In this document: positions 36,993-47,078 of the stretch, in pieces | How positions within the stretch are numbered: the stretch's first letter is position 1 | Layout: each line of letters begins with the position of its first letter | Assembly (NCBI GenBank): GCA_902596775.1 | Contig: CACJVE010000003.1 | Span: forward strand, 1 to 64,000 | Reading direction: 5' to 3' | From: an uncultured SAR92 cluster bacterium | Lineage (GTDB): Bacteria; Pseudomonadota; Gammaproteobacteria; Pseudomonadales; Porticoccaceae | Length of the DNA: 64,000 nt | The notes under the pieces: model-generated | What the model saw: only the letters and a program-made list of their open reading frames with translations | Database searches by the model: none | What the model was told of the DNA's origin: nothing | Made by a program: the position numbers and the translations under genes

Positions 36993-38054
36993 TTAAGACA
37001 GCAGCTCTAGCTGTCTTTTAGCTTTGTCTTTTCCATTTAGCGAGATCCTTGCCCCCAAACCCATTAATCTTACTGGGCGCGACTTTCTGATCCAGGCTTC
37101 GTAGATTAGTGATTCGAGATTTTCGACTGTAAAAGTTTTTATTGAATTTTTCTCAAGAGTAGTCTGAGAGAAATCATTAAACTTTATTTTAAGAAAGCAT
37201 GTTTTTACATGGTACTTGTCACTTAATCGCGAAAGTCTATTTTGAAAATTTTCTAGCAGATATGGAACCTTTTTTAGACAGGCTTCAAAATCCTTTAAGT
37301 CTTCAGGGAATGTTCTCTCAATACTGATCGACTTTCTTACGTGTTTATGTTGCACCTCTCTGTCATCAATTCCAAAACTCCTTTTCAAGAGAACTTCACC
37401 GAATGAGCCCATCGCCTTTATCAAGGCATCTGGCGAAGAGCTTTGTATATCTGAACATGTATAAATGCCTAACTTATTTAATTTCTTTTCTGATATTGTC
37501 CCCACACCAGGAATTTTTCTAATATTCAACCCTGGCATGAACGCGTCTACGTCATTTGGAGTAATAACAAACTGTCCATTTGGTTTATTAATATCACTGG
37601 CGATTTTAGCGAGGAACTTGTTGGGAGCTATTCCAGCGGAGGCCGTAACACCAACTTCAGAGTGAATTTTCTCTCTTATATGATTGGCAAGAAGTGAGGC
37701 ACTCCCCGAAAATTCCTTATTATAACTGACATCTAAATATGCCTCATCCAGCGAGACTGGCTCAACCCTTTCAGTAAACTCCAAAAATATAGCTTTTATT
37801 TGATTCGATACGTCTCGATATTTTTGCATATCAACAGGAAGAATCACTAATCTTGGGCATAATTGAAGAGCCGTTCTAGTTGGCATAGCCGACCTCACTC
37901 CAAAGCTACGCGCTATGTAATTACAAGTAGTTAGAACTCCCCTCCCATTCTTACTTCCTCCAACCGCAATTGGCAATGAACAAAGAGCTTTGTTATCTCT
38001 CATCTCCACTGAGGCATAAAAACAATCACAGTCACAGTGAATTATCTTTCTCAT
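36993..38054 (-). CDS. dinB: DNA polymerase IV
   Basis: A 353-residue Y-family polymerase for translesion synthesis. Metal-binding DCDCFYASVE at the N-terminus, SLDEAYLDV in the palm, ASAGIAPNKFLAKIASD, a helix-hairpin-helix (IPGVGTISEKKL) and a little-finger domain. It converges on lipA and lies 9 bases after the end of the RND permease gene, so it may be read through from that unit. No LexA box was obvious. Confidence 0.95.
   Translation of the reverse strand: MRKIIHCDCDCFYASVEMRDNKALCSLPIAVGGSKNGRGVLTTCNYIARSFGVRSAMPTRTALQLCPRLVILPVDMQKYRDVSNQIKAIFLEFTERVEPVSLDEAYLDVSYNKEFSGSASLLANHIREKIHSEVGVTASAGIAPNKFLAKIASDINKPNGQFVITPNDVDAFMPGLNIRKIPGVGTISEKKLNKLGIYTCSDIQSSSPDALIKAMGSFGEVLLKRSFGIDDREVQHKHVRKSISIERTFPEDLKDFEACLKKVPYLLENFQNRLSRLSDKYHVKTCFLKIKFNDFSQTTLEKNSIKTFTVENLESLIYEAWIRKSRPVRLMGLGARISLNGKDKAKRQLELLS
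36995..37019 (+). terminator. Possible terminator after lipA
   Basis: AAGACAGC and GCTGTCTT form an eight-base stem with a seven-base loop and a short T tract. It overlaps the 3' end of the convergent dinB gene. The T tract is short, so this is tentative. Confidence 0.4.
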
Positions 38055-38063
38055 TAAAGGAAA

Positions 38064-41000
38064 CTATTGAATATTGTGCTCATGATTAGCGACTCGAATT
38101 CCTAACTTCTTAGAAATAATCTCTGGAATGAGCAGCATAGCTGGAGTGAGTAAAAGAGTAAGTAAGGTTGCTATTAGCAGGCCATTAACGATAGCACTTG
38201 CGAGCGGTTGCCACCAAGAGGAAACCATGCCGCCAACTGTGTATGTTCGATTTACTAAATCAATGCTAATTCCATTTGCCAGAGGGAGTAATCCTACAAC
38301 GGTAGTAATCGTTGTGAGCATCACGGGCCTGAATCTGGCTCTTGCCGCCTCGAAAACTGCTTCAGTGGCAGTGATAAGATTGTCTTTTGCTCGAATATAA
38401 TTGTAAGTGTCTATAAGCACGATATTATTGTTAACTACAATACCTGCAAGCGCTACTATTCCAACTCCTGTAAGCACAGTACTGAATGTTGCTTGCGCAA
38501 TTAAAAGACCAAGAAGAACACCTGCGGTGGAAAGGATGACAGAAAATAAAATCAATCCCGCTTGATAGAAACTATTAAATTGTGTGACTAGCATGATCAG
38601 CATTACAGACATTGCTAGCAGAAAGGCCGTCAACAAAAAATCTGCCGATTTTTGCTGTTCCTCATTAGCTCCCCGGAATTGCACCTCGACATTGGAATCT
38701 TGATTCGCCTCTACCCAAGAATTTATGATGCTCACCTGATCATCCGGCAAATATCCATCTTGGCTATTTGCCAAAACAAAAACTGTCTCTTTCATATCAA
38801 TTCTTTGAATCGAGTCAACTCTTTCTGCCGCAATAATATTGGTGAAAGAACCAATAGGAACAGGTCCATATTTGGAGTCGACTCTTAAGTCACCAATATT
38901 ACTAAGCTTTCTTTCTTCATTAGGAAAGCGTAGCCTGATTTCAATTTCATCATCTGCATCATCAGGCCTAAATTTCCCTACTATAGCCCCATGAGTGATT
39001 AGCTGAATCATGTTACCTACCGACGCAATGTCAACGCCTAACATAGCCGCTCTTGATTCATCAATATCGATTTCCCACTGAATACCTGCTAATGGTAATG
39101 TATCTTGAAGGTCTCTGATTCCGTCAACATTTTGATCTATCCAAACTCGCAATTCTTCAGCTTTTTCATAAAGAGCCTGTCTATCCGGCGAAGAAAGCTG
39201 AATTTGAATATCTTTTCCGGTTGGGGGTCCCTGCTCCATTTCTTGTCCTGTAACGAAGATCCCAGGAATTGATTTAGTTCGCTCACGGATTATATTGAAT
39301 ATCTCATTGCTTCCTAGCTGTCTATCCTTTCTTAACGTTAACTCCACCAAAATAGTACTAATTTGATCACGACTAACATCAGATCCGAATGTCACATAAT
39401 TTGTTGCATTGGAATATCCATAAAGTTGTTTGACTCCATCAATGCTTTCTACGATTCTGTTTACTTTCGAAGTAATTTCTTTTTGTTCATCTATTGATAG
39501 GTTTCCCTGAGCTCGAATTTCAACCATTCCATACTGGCTTTCAATCGGGGTAAAAAACTCTTGACCTGAATTAAATTTGGAATAAAGAAAAAATATTCCG
39601 AAGATAATCAGAAAAATAAGCCCGGCAAACTTTAAGGGGAAATCGACCACTGGCCTCAAAATTTTTAAATAAAGTTTCTCGAGAGGTAAAAATAACGTTC
39701 TAGCAGATCGCTCTGACTCTCTATCTTCCGGAAGAGTCTTATTCTTTCCACGCCTTCTTCCTAAAATGGTTCCAAGGGTTGGCACAAAAATAAGGGCATA
39801 CATCAAAGACCATCCCAAAACTGAGAATACAGTAATTGGAAGATAGGACATAAAATCACCTGATACACCGGGCCAAAATAATAAAGGCAAAAAAGCTGCT
39901 AAAGTAGTTCCAGTCGAGGCAATTACTGGAACCGCCATTCTTATCACAGAATCAGAATAAGCCTTTCGAAACGACAGACCCTCAGAGACTTGAGTATTGG
40001 CATACTCTACCACAACAATTGCTCCATCAATGAGCATCCCAAGTGATAAAAGAAGACCAAACATAACCATAAAATTAAAGCTATGGCCCAAATAATTGAT
40101 GATTATTAGCGCCCCTAAGATACTAAAGGGGATTCCAAATCCAACAAGTAACCCCGATCTAAATCCTAATGCCGCAACCACCAAAGCTAGTACTAAACAC
40201 ATCGCAGTAATAATATTACCCTCTAGCTCATTTACCATGTTCTCAGTCATTTCTGATGTGTCAAACGCATATCCGATTTTGATGTTTTCGGAAAAATCCG
40301 ATTTATATGTTTCGATAACATTTTTGGTACTTTCCACTGTATCTATTAAATTTGCTGTAATTCTCTTCCTAACATCAATCGCAAGCGCCTTTTCGCCATT
40401 TATTAAACTGTAACCCTGAGCGTCTCGAAAGGTTCGCCTTACCTTAGCCAAATCTCCAAGGGTTATTGCACTATTGGGAGATGCTTTAATTGGAACGCTT
40501 GCGATATCAGAGTACGACTCTAAAATTGCCGGGACTTTGATGCCGAATCTTCCTCCAGCAACATCTATTTCTCCAGTTGGGATTAAAAGATTATTCAACG
40601 AAATCGCACGTGCAAATTCGTTGATAGAAATATTAAAAAACTTTAGTTTTTCCGGGTCGATTTCAATCTCCACAATTTCTTCCCGATTACCGCTCAATTT
40701 GGCTGTAAGTATTTCCGGTAATATTTCTAATCTTCTTTGAAGAAATATAGCCGCATCGAAAAGTTCTCTCTCACTTGCTTTATCGCCTGAGAAAGTAATA
40801 ACTATTGAGGGTTCCGGATTTGGACTCAATTCATCAACGACCGGTTCCTCAGTATCCTGAGGGAAATCTGCTTTAGCTCTATCGACAGCCTCTCGGACAT
40901 CTGCTACGGCTTGTTTTATATTGTCACTAACCTCAAATTCAGTCGTTACAACAACGTAACCTTCACTAGCCATGGCCTGAATTTCTTCAATGCCATCAAG

Positions 41001-41219
41001 AGTTTTAAGTTCCTTTTCTATCGGTCTTACCAGTAATCTTGTTCCATCCTCAGGCGATATTCCATCGAGCCTGACCATCGTCATCACTACGGGTAAAACG
41101 ACATTCGGAGACATTTCAATTGGCATAGAGACACGGGAACCCACCCCAGAAAGAACAACTAAGATCATAATTGCAATGGTCGCCCTGGAATGCGATATAA
41201 CGAATTCAAGAAATTTCAT
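38064..41219 (-). CDS. RND efflux permease (AcrB/HAE1-type)
   Basis: A 1051-residue inner membrane RND transporter with two halves, each with a first helix, a large periplasmic porter/docking region and a helix bundle. Signatures are LSLGMLIDGAIVVVEY in helix 4 with the proton-relay Asp, and the second-half equivalent GIVVNNNIVLIDTY. The membrane fusion partner is encoded just upstream; no TolC-like outer membrane gene is adjacent. Substrate unknown. The sequence resembles the export subgroup that is broadly annotated as multidrug. Confidence 0.93.
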   Translation of the reverse strand: MKFLEFVISHSRATIAIMILVVLSGVGSRVSMPIEMSPNVVLPVVMTMVRLDGISPEDGTRLLVRPIEKELKTLDGIEEIQAMASEGYVVVTTEFEVSDNIKQAVADVREAVDRAKADFPQDTEEPVVDELSPNPEPSIVITFSGDKASERELFDAAIFLQRRLEILPEILTAKLSGNREEIVEIEIDPEKLKFFNISINEFARAISLNNLLIPTGEIDVAGGRFGIKVPAILESYSDIASVPIKASPNSAITLGDLAKVRRTFRDAQGYSLINGEKALAIDVRKRITANLIDTVESTKNVIETYKSDFSENIKIGYAFDTSEMTENMVNELEGNIITAMCLVLALVVAALGFRSGLLVGFGIPFSILGALIIINYLGHSFNFMVMFGLLLSLGMLIDGAIVVVEYANTQVSEGLSFRKAYSDSVIRMAVPVIASTGTTLAAFLPLLFWPGVSGDFMSYLPITVFSVLGWSLMYALIFVPTLGTILGRRRGKNKTLPEDRESERSARTLFLPLEKLYLKILRPVVDFPLKFAGLIFLIIFGIFFLYSKFNSGQEFFTPIESQYGMVEIRAQGNLSIDEQKEITSKVNRIVESIDGVKQLYGYSNATNYVTFGSDVSRDQISTILVELTLRKDRQLGSNEIFNIIRERTKSIPGIFVTGQEMEQGPPTGKDIQIQLSSPDRQALYEKAEELRVWIDQNVDGIRDLQDTLPLAGIQWEIDIDESRAAMLGVDIASVGNMIQLITHGAIVGKFRPDDADDEIEIRLRFPNEERKLSNIGDLRVDSKYGPVPIGSFTNIIAAERVDSIQRIDMKETVFVLANSQDGYLPDDQVSIINSWVEANQDSNVEVQFRGANEEQQKSADFLLTAFLLAMSVMLIMLVTQFNSFYQAGLILFSVILSTAGVLLGLLIAQATFSTVLTGVGIVALAGIVVNNNIVLIDTYNYIRAKDNLITATEAVFEAARARFRPVMLTTITTVVGLLPLANGISIDLVNRTYTVGGMVSSWWQPLASAIVNGLLIATLLTLLLTPAMLLIPEIISKKLGIRVANHEHNIQ

Positions 41220-41227
41220 TATTTAAT

Positions 41228-42307
41228 TTATCTATCGGATATTTCAATATTGACAAGGTCACCATCGACTACATAATTCTGTCCAACAGTAATCACCAAA
41301 CTTTCAAAAGGAAGGCCCGCTACCCAGAGGCCTTCCTTTTCTTCACCAAGTATCGACACTTCGACTGAATTCACAATATCATCCCTTAAGATTTTTGTTA
41401 TTGTTGCTCCTTGATCATTTAATAAAATAGCACTGGCTGGTAAAAAGTGAGCCTGTATTTCTTCCATTTCCACTACGAGTTTTGCTGGAAGCCCAGCTAA
41501 TATTCTCATGTTAGTATTATCCGCTACTGCCTCTATCCTATAACTTCTCGTCGCATCATTTGATTGTTTTGATATAAATTGCAGTTTTGCAGGAGTAAGC
41601 GGTTTGTCAGCTATTTCAAAAAAAACCCTAGAATCAAGATCCACATTATAAATGTCGTCAAAATCAATATTAGCTACGATTCTTATTGGATCCAAATCCA
41701 CGAGAGAGGCACAAACTGATCCAACTGCAAGAACTTGGCCCATTTCGACTGGGATTTTTTCAATCGTCGCCGAGAATGGCGCGATGATATTCAAATTATC
41801 GATATCTAGCGAGAGTCTTTTTACCAGGGCCTCAGCACGAAGAACATCTGAAAGTGTTTGTGCTTTTACTAACTCAGACTGATAGCCTTTCTCATCGAGT
41901 TTGATTGCCCCCTCGTATCGAAGCCTAGATTCAACCAGAACAGCCTTTGCATGTTCTAATTTCGCGGTCTTGTCCTCTGTATTTATCTTACACACAGAGG
42001 TTCCAGCTTCAATATAGTCCCCTTCTTTTGCATTTAGCGCAATTATCTCGCCGCTTACCTTTGATACCAAGTTGATATCTCTATTTGCCTCAGTATATGC
42101 TCTGAAGCTTAGTCTTGGTGAAAATACTTCTCCTTTGAGAGCGATTGCTTGTACCGCAATTTTCGATTCAAGAGTAGTTTCAGACACTTCTTCTTTATCT
42201 GTCTTCAAAAAACCACTACTGAACCAAAGCACCAATAGGATTAGGAAAAGTAGAGCGATACGTATGTTTTTGTTCAATATGAGTTTCCCAAGATATTTTT
42301 TCGTCAC
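41228..42307 (-). CDS. RND efflux periplasmic adaptor (membrane fusion protein)
   Basis: A 359-residue HlyD/AcrA-like adaptor with an N-terminal membrane anchor (about 13-32), a lipoyl-like domain (SGEIIALNAKEGDYIEAG), a short alpha-hairpin (about 115-150), the matching second lipoyl half and a beta-barrel. The start is GTG 42307. Eight bases separate it from the permease, so they form one operon. The 192-base gap upstream is shared with the divergent hppA gene; I see no clear operator. Confidence 0.9.
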   Translation of the reverse strand: MTKKYLGKLILNKNIRIALLFLILLVLWFSSGFLKTDKEEVSETTLESKIAVQAIALKGEVFSPRLSFRAYTEANRDINLVSKVSGEIIALNAKEGDYIEAGTSVCKINTEDKTAKLEHAKAVLVESRLRYEGAIKLDEKGYQSELVKAQTLSDVLRAEALVKRLSLDIDNLNIIAPFSATIEKIPVEMGQVLAVGSVCASLVDLDPIRIVANIDFDDIYNVDLDSRVFFEIADKPLTPAKLQFISKQSNDATRSYRIEAVADNTNMRILAGLPAKLVVEMEEIQAHFLPASAILLNDQGATITKILRDDIVNSVEVSILGEEKEGLWVAGLPFESLVITVGQNYVVDGDLVNIEISDR

Positions 42308-42529
42308 AATGTTGACGCTTTTAACTAAACCAGTTTACGCGCTTTGAGTTTCTTTAGCTCAGAACGTAGTATTGCAGAAAGTCAATAAACTTAATTTTTG
42401 CTAGTTACAAGTGTAGCATTTTTGGCAAGAAACACCGAAATTAAAAAAAATTTAAAATCTCCAATTTTAAAATGCTGAAATGGCATCTTTAATGTTAGAA
42501 TGCCGGTTTTTAAATTTCGGAGCTTATCA

Positions 42530-44551
42530 ATGGACATTTCTCTTTACCCCCCATTTCTGGGAATCATCGGTTTAGTAGCGGCGTTTTTCATTTATTCACT
42601 CGTAATGAAATATCCAGATGGTGAGGATAAAGTTAAAAAGATTGGAGACCAGATCCATAAAGGTGCGCTCGCCTTCATGAAAACAGAGTATAAGTATCTA
42701 GTTATTTTCATAATGGTGCTGGTAGTGCTCGCCGGAATGTTTCTTGGAACTGAAACTGCAATAGCCGTAATCGTAGGGGCTGCCTGTTCCTCTCTTGCAG
42801 GATTTATTGGAATGTATGCTGCTACAAAAGCAAATGTTCGAACCGCAACTGCTGCACAGAAGGATGGAGCAGCAGCAGCGCTATCAGTTTCATTTTACGG
42901 TGGGTCTGTTATGGGTCTTTGCGTCGCGTCGCTCGGATTAATTGGGCTTGGTAGCTTGTATTACTTTTATGCGGCGAATGGCGGATCTCATGTGCACGCG
43001 CTCGAGGGATTCGGAATGGGGGCATCTGTTGTTGCTCTTTTCTCTCGTGTCGGAGGAGGCATATTCACAAAGTCAGCTGATGTTGGAGCAGATCTTGTTG
43101 GAAAAGTTGAAGCGGGAATCCCTGAAGATGATCCTAGGAATCCTGGAGTCATTGCAGATAATGTCGGAGATAATGTCGGAGATGTGGCGGGAATGGGATC
43201 TGATATTTTTGAATCGTATTGTGGTTCAATGATTGCATCTATAGCCATAGCATATACTATAAATTCTCAAAGCTTAATGTTCCTTCCGTTAGGACTTGCC
43301 GCAACAGGTTTAATTGCGTCCATCGTAGGCATTGCTATCGTCAAAATTCAGTCTGCTAAATCGCCAGCTAGCGCTCTAAGGTCAGGAACGCTACTTGCCC
43401 CTTTGGTCTTCATGATCATGGCTTACTTTCTAGTAAATTCAATCTCAGATATTCCCACTTCGGTACTTTGGTGTGTACTCACTGGTGCAGTGGGTGGCGT
43501 GGCGATAGGATTAATAACAGAATACTATACGGGTGGTTCACCGGTAAAGGAGATAGCAGCATCCGGTGAGACAGGGCCTGCAACAGTAATGATTACTGGT
43601 TTATCCGTAGGAATGCAATCTGTTGTCATACCTGTATCAATACTTGCGATAATTATTCTTATTTCAACTTCAATTGCCTCCAATATTGGCATTACCGGAG
43701 TATATGGGGTTGGAATTGCTGCTGTTGGAATGCTCTCAACAGTGGGAATCACAATGGCGATCGATGCCTATGGTCCTGTTGCCGATAATGCGGGTGGCAT
43801 AGCAGAGATGTCAGGTATGGGAGAAGAGGTAAGAGAAATAACAGATTCTCTGGATGAATTAGGCAATACTACAGCAGCAATTGGTAAAGGATTTGCAATT
43901 GGCGCAGCAGCATTGGCTGCACTAGCAATCATCTCAGCATATTCAGCTCAAATCTCTAGTAAATACGGTGATGCATTCTACTTATCAATTACAGATCCAA
44001 TGGTCTTAGTCGGGATGTTCATAGGAATCTGTATTCCATTCCTAATTTCTTCCATAACGATGAAAGCGGTTGGTGATGCCGCATTCGAAATGATAAATGA
44101 GATCAGAAGACAGTTTCGTGAAATTAATGGATTGATGGAAGGTAATGCTGATCCTGATTCCGAAAAGTGTGTTGAGATAGCGACTAAGGCAGCTCTCAAG
44201 AAAATGATGCTTCCTGGAATAATAGCAGTTGCGATGCCTCCCGTCATAGGCTTTGGTTTAGGAGCAATCGCGCTTGGCGGTATGCTTGCCGGTGGACTGC
44301 TAGGATGTGTAGCCCTTGCTTTATTTATGGCCAATGCTGGTGGTGCCTGGGACAATGCAAAGAAGTACGTGGAAAAAGGTAACTTAGGAGGCAAAGGTTC
44401 AGATACTCATGCAGCTGCAGTCGTTGGTGACACAGTAGGCGATCCGTTTAAAGACACGTCAGGGCCTGCCATGAATATTCTAATAAATGTTATGGCTATG
44501 GTAAGTCTTGTCATATCAAGCTTGTTACCAATTTCTGGAATGTTATTTTGA
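42530..44551 (+). CDS. hppA: Membrane-bound proton-translocating pyrophosphatase
   Basis: A 673-residue, about 16-helix enzyme that couples pyrophosphate hydrolysis to ion pumping across the inner membrane. Substrate-site motifs [20 protein letters not shown] and DNAGGIAEM are intact, with [13 protein letters not shown] at the C-terminus. The [10 protein letters not shown] motif carries Ala where potassium-independent enzymes have Lys, which places it in the potassium-dependent group. I chose ATG 42530 because CGGAGC ends seven bases upstream; ATG 42500 would add ten residues. It would let biosynthetic pyrophosphate support the membrane gradient, useful for an energy-limited ocean cell. Confidence 0.95.
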   Translation: MDISLYPPFLGIIGLVAAFFIYSLVMKYPDGEDKVKKIGDQIHKGALAFMKTEYKYLVIFIMVLVVLAGMFLGTETAIAVIVGAACSSLAGFIGMYAATKANVRTATAAQKDGAAAALSVSFYGGSVMGLCVASLGLIGLGSLYYFYAANGGSHVHALEGFGMGASVVALFSRVGGGIFTKSADVGADLVGKVEAGIPEDDPRNPGVIADNVGDNVGDVAGMGSDIFESYCGSMIASIAIAYTINSQSLMFLPLGLAATGLIASIVGIAIVKIQSAKSPASALRSGTLLAPLVFMIMAYFLVNSISDIPTSVLWCVLTGAVGGVAIGLITEYYTGGSPVKEIAASGETGPATVMITGLSVGMQSVVIPVSILAIIILISTSIASNIGITGVYGVGIAAVGMLSTVGITMAIDAYGPVADNAGGIAEMSGMGEEVREITDSLDELGNTTAAIGKGFAIGAAALAALAIISAYSAQISSKYGDAFYLSITDPMVLVGMFIGICIPFLISSITMKAVGDAAFEMINEIRRQFREINGLMEGNADPDSEKCVEIATKAALKKMMLPGIIAVAMPPVIGFGLGAIALGGMLAGGLLGCVALALFMANAGGAWDNAKKYVEKGNLGGKGSDTHAAAVVGDTVGDPFKDTSGPAMNILINVMAMVSLVISSLLPISGMLF

Positions 44552-44568
44552 GTCCATGGAACCAATAT

Positions 44569-45453
44569 TTATTTGAGAAATTTTAGAGGATCAACAGGGC
44601 TACCGTCGCGCCTAATTTCAAAATAAACAATTTGATTTTCATTCAGATTTGAAATTGGATCAGCTTGAGTTATTGATTGACCCACCTCAACCAATATATC
44701 TTCATTGTTTGCATATGCGCTCAAAACTTTGTCACTATGTTTTATTATTACGAGATTTCCATATCCTCTCAGACCTGAGCCCGCATAAACAACATTCCCG
44801 GGCGCTGCAGGATTTATTTGCTTTGATGATTCATTTTTAACTCGAATGCCCTTTCTTGATTTCCCTAAATCAAAGCTTTCTACAACGCTTCCCTTAAGCG
44901 GCCATTTCCACTGCCAATCAGTTTTATATTTGGAAACTTCGATTTTTGGCCCAGAGGGACTTGAAGCCTTAGCGACTCTCTCAACATTAGGTCGGATACT
45001 TTTTTGACGAGCAGTTGATGAGGAACCCATTGATATGACGAGTTTTTCTCCCGGATTAATTCGATAGGGGCTGTTTAAACCATTAATATCGGCAATACTT
45101 TCTAAAGTTACTTCAAAATCACTCGAGATTGAGTAAAGGGTATCTCCAGCTTCAACAATATACTCTGTATTGTTGCAGCCCACGCTTGGAGATATTTTTG
45201 ATGAGAGTGTAATCTCTTGACCTGGGCTAATTAGATACGGGTGGCATAAAGAATTAATTAACGCAAGCCTTTCCCATCGAAGATCATAGCGCCATGCAAT
45301 AGAGAATAATGTTTCTCCCTCTTCCACTTTATGTGACGTAATTTGAATGCTCTCAGGAGGTTCTCTTGTTTCAACCGCCGCAGGATTAGAGTTACACCCA
45401 ATAATGACCAATGGGAGCAAAAAGAAAAGAAGAGTTTTCTTCAAATTGTCCAC
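44569..45453 (-). CDS. nlpD: NlpD-like lipoprotein with two LysM domains and degenerate LytM domain
   Basis: A 294-residue lipoprotein (lipobox VIIGC, Cys at about 20) with two LysM modules (about 42-85 and 93-137; EEGETLFSIAWRYDL, EAGDTLYSISSDFEV). A C-terminal LytM/M23 domain follows (about 185-294). The zinc-binding HxxxD and HxH motifs are missing (GIRVKN, YFEIRRDGS), as in E. coli NlpD, which activates the amidase AmiC rather than cutting murein itself. Position after pcm fits, although a DUF368 gene intervenes and rpoS does not follow. Confidence 0.9.
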   Translation of the reverse strand: MDNLKKTLLFFLLPLVIIGCNSNPAAVETREPPESIQITSHKVEEGETLFSIAWRYDLRWERLALINSLCHPYLISPGQEITLSSKISPSVGCNNTEYIVEAGDTLYSISSDFEVTLESIADINGLNSPYRINPGEKLVISMGSSSTARQKSIRPNVERVAKASSPSGPKIEVSKYKTDWQWKWPLKGSVVESFDLGKSRKGIRVKNESSKQINPAAPGNVVYAGSGLRGYGNLVIIKHSDKVLSAYANNEDILVEVGQSITQADPISNLNENQIVYFEIRRDGSPVDPLKFLK

Positions 45454-45464
45454 CTATAGCAATG

Positions 45465-46403
45465 CTATTTATTTAAATCAATTTTATTCAGCAAAATAAC
45501 AATTACAACTCCGATACATGCAAGAGAAAGACACCACAGGACTTGCGGATCATTGCCAGTTAAAACTGCATACTCATTTGGAGTCGCCTTCTCTAACCAA
45601 ATATTTGTTGTTGTGTCTTCAGAGATTTTTGGAGCCTGCCAAGGCCAAATAATTGAAAGGCTGCCAAGTAAAAAGCCACACATACAGGAGAGAAAAAGAT
45701 CTTCCGCCTGTTTTAATACCCAGTACAGAAAACGACTGAACATCATCAAACCAATCACGCCACCGGCAAAGAAAGCAAATAGGATGTCTACTCTCACATT
45801 CGCTACCGCGTCGATAAAGGTTGAATAGAATCCCAACAAAAGCAGAATAAAGGAACCGGATATTCCTGGCAATATCATAGCGCATAGCGCGACTGACCCT
45901 GCAAAAAACATTTGGATAACACCAACATCATCATTTTGTATGGAGGGCAGAGTCGAGACTGCCACGGCAAAACTTACGCCAAAAAGAAACCAAAACACCT
46001 GCATTAATTTAATAAATGGGTTCCGTCTAATTAAAATAATTACGGATCCCAGGATGAGCCCGAAAAATAAGGCCCATAACTGAACTGAATAATTTTGAAG
46101 CAAAAACTCAATGAAATTTGCGAAAACAAACAAACTAAGAAGCAGTCCAAGGCCAAGCGTGAGTAAAAATGACCCATGAATTTGAATCCAAAATTTTTGA
46201 ATTTCTAACCCAAATAGTAATTTTAATGCACCCATATTTATTGAATTGACGGCAAGCAGTAATTGGGGATAGATTCCCGTAATGAAAGCAATGGTTCCGC
46301 CCGAGACGCCAGGAATAACATCCGCTATTCCCATCAACATGCCTTTTAAAAAAAGCAAGCCTCTGGATGTAATCTCTTTTTTAATCGCGGTAAAAAAATT
46401 CAA
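45465..46403 (-). CDS. DUF368 / PopT-family undecaprenyl-phosphate translocase
   Basis: A 312-residue polytopic membrane protein of the DUF368 family, members of which recycle undecaprenyl phosphate across the inner membrane for wall and envelope glycan synthesis. Family motifs: GIADVIPGVSGGTIAFITGIY at the N-terminal re-entrant loop and the internal repeat CAMILPGISGSFILLLLGFY. The start is TTG 46403, overlapping the pcm stop as TTGA. It is placed between pcm and nlpD, not its usual neighbourhood, linking carrier-lipid recycling with cell-wall hydrolase control. Confidence 0.9.
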   Translation of the reverse strand: MNFFTAIKKEITSRGLLFLKGMLMGIADVIPGVSGGTIAFITGIYPQLLLAVNSINMGALKLLFGLEIQKFWIQIHGSFLLTLGLGLLLSLFVFANFIEFLLQNYSVQLWALFFGLILGSVIILIRRNPFIKLMQVFWFLFGVSFAVAVSTLPSIQNDDVGVIQMFFAGSVALCAMILPGISGSFILLLLGFYSTFIDAVANVRVDILFAFFAGGVIGLMMFSRFLYWVLKQAEDLFLSCMCGFLLGSLSIIWPWQAPKISEDTTTNIWLEKATPNEYAVLTGNDPQVLWCLSLACIGVVIVILLNKIDLNK

Positions 46404-47041
46404 TTCACAACACCAGATAGCATTGGTACAAACTTAACTGCCTCGACAGATTTTTCGTCAAATTTATCACTTTTCCCTTTTCTGGTAATCATTCTCAGAT
46501 CCTGAAAATTTTGACCTTCGACTGGTGCTATTAACACTCCATTTGGAGCCAATTGATTTAATAGGGCTTGCGGAACCATGCGCGGTGCTGCAGTGGCTAT
46601 AATTCCATCAAAGGGTGCCTTAGCATCCCAGCCTAAAACACCATCTCCAAAGTGAGTCTCAATGTTTTCCAATCCCAACATCTCAAATCTATCTCTTGCC
46701 GCTGATAACAAAGGTTCAATCCTTTCAATTGAATAAACCTTACCTACTAATTTCGCTAAAACCGCACATTGATAACCAGATCCTGTGCCAATTTCCAACA
46801 CTTTTCTCATTTTTTTACCCGACAAAAGCAACTCTGTCATTTTTGCAACAATATATGGTTGAGAGAGAGTCTGTTTGTATCCAATAGGTAATGAAGTATC
46901 CTCATAAGCTCGATGAGCTAGGGCCTCATCTAAAAATATATGCCTAGGCATTGTACGCATTACTTCAAGCACCAAAATATTACTTATACCTTGGCTATAT
47001 AAGCGATTAATCAACCTCTCTCTCGTTCTCTGAGAGGTCAT
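46400..47041 (-). CDS. pcm: Protein-L-isoaspartate O-methyltransferase
   Basis: A 213-residue repair enzyme methylating isoaspartyl residues with SAM. Features: MRTMPRHIFLDEALAHRAYED, LSQPYIVAKMTELL, the SAM loop EIGTGSGYQCAVLA and a C-terminal beta region. The ATG at 47041 gives the family length and N-terminus (MTSQRTRERLINRL); an upstream in-frame ATG at 47140 would bury 33 extra residues in ispF. surE and truD, usually between ispF and pcm, are absent. Confidence 0.95.
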   Translation of the reverse strand: MTSQRTRERLINRLYSQGISNILVLEVMRTMPRHIFLDEALAHRAYEDTSLPIGYKQTLSQPYIVAKMTELLLSGKKMRKVLEIGTGSGYQCAVLAKLVGKVYSIERIEPLLSAARDRFEMLGLENIETHFGDGVLGWDAKAPFDGIIATAAPRMVPQALLNQLAPNGVLIAPVEGQNFQDLRMITRKGKSDKFDEKSVEAVKFVPMLSGVVN

Positions 47042-47078
47042 TCCTATCCCATCAATATCAGCTATCAAAAGAAAATCC

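Noticed and set aside
42988..44394. Long minus-strand frames antisense to hppA
   Set aside because: Low-complexity Pro/Ala/Ile-rich peptides produced by the codon pattern of a helix-rich membrane protein; no start signals.
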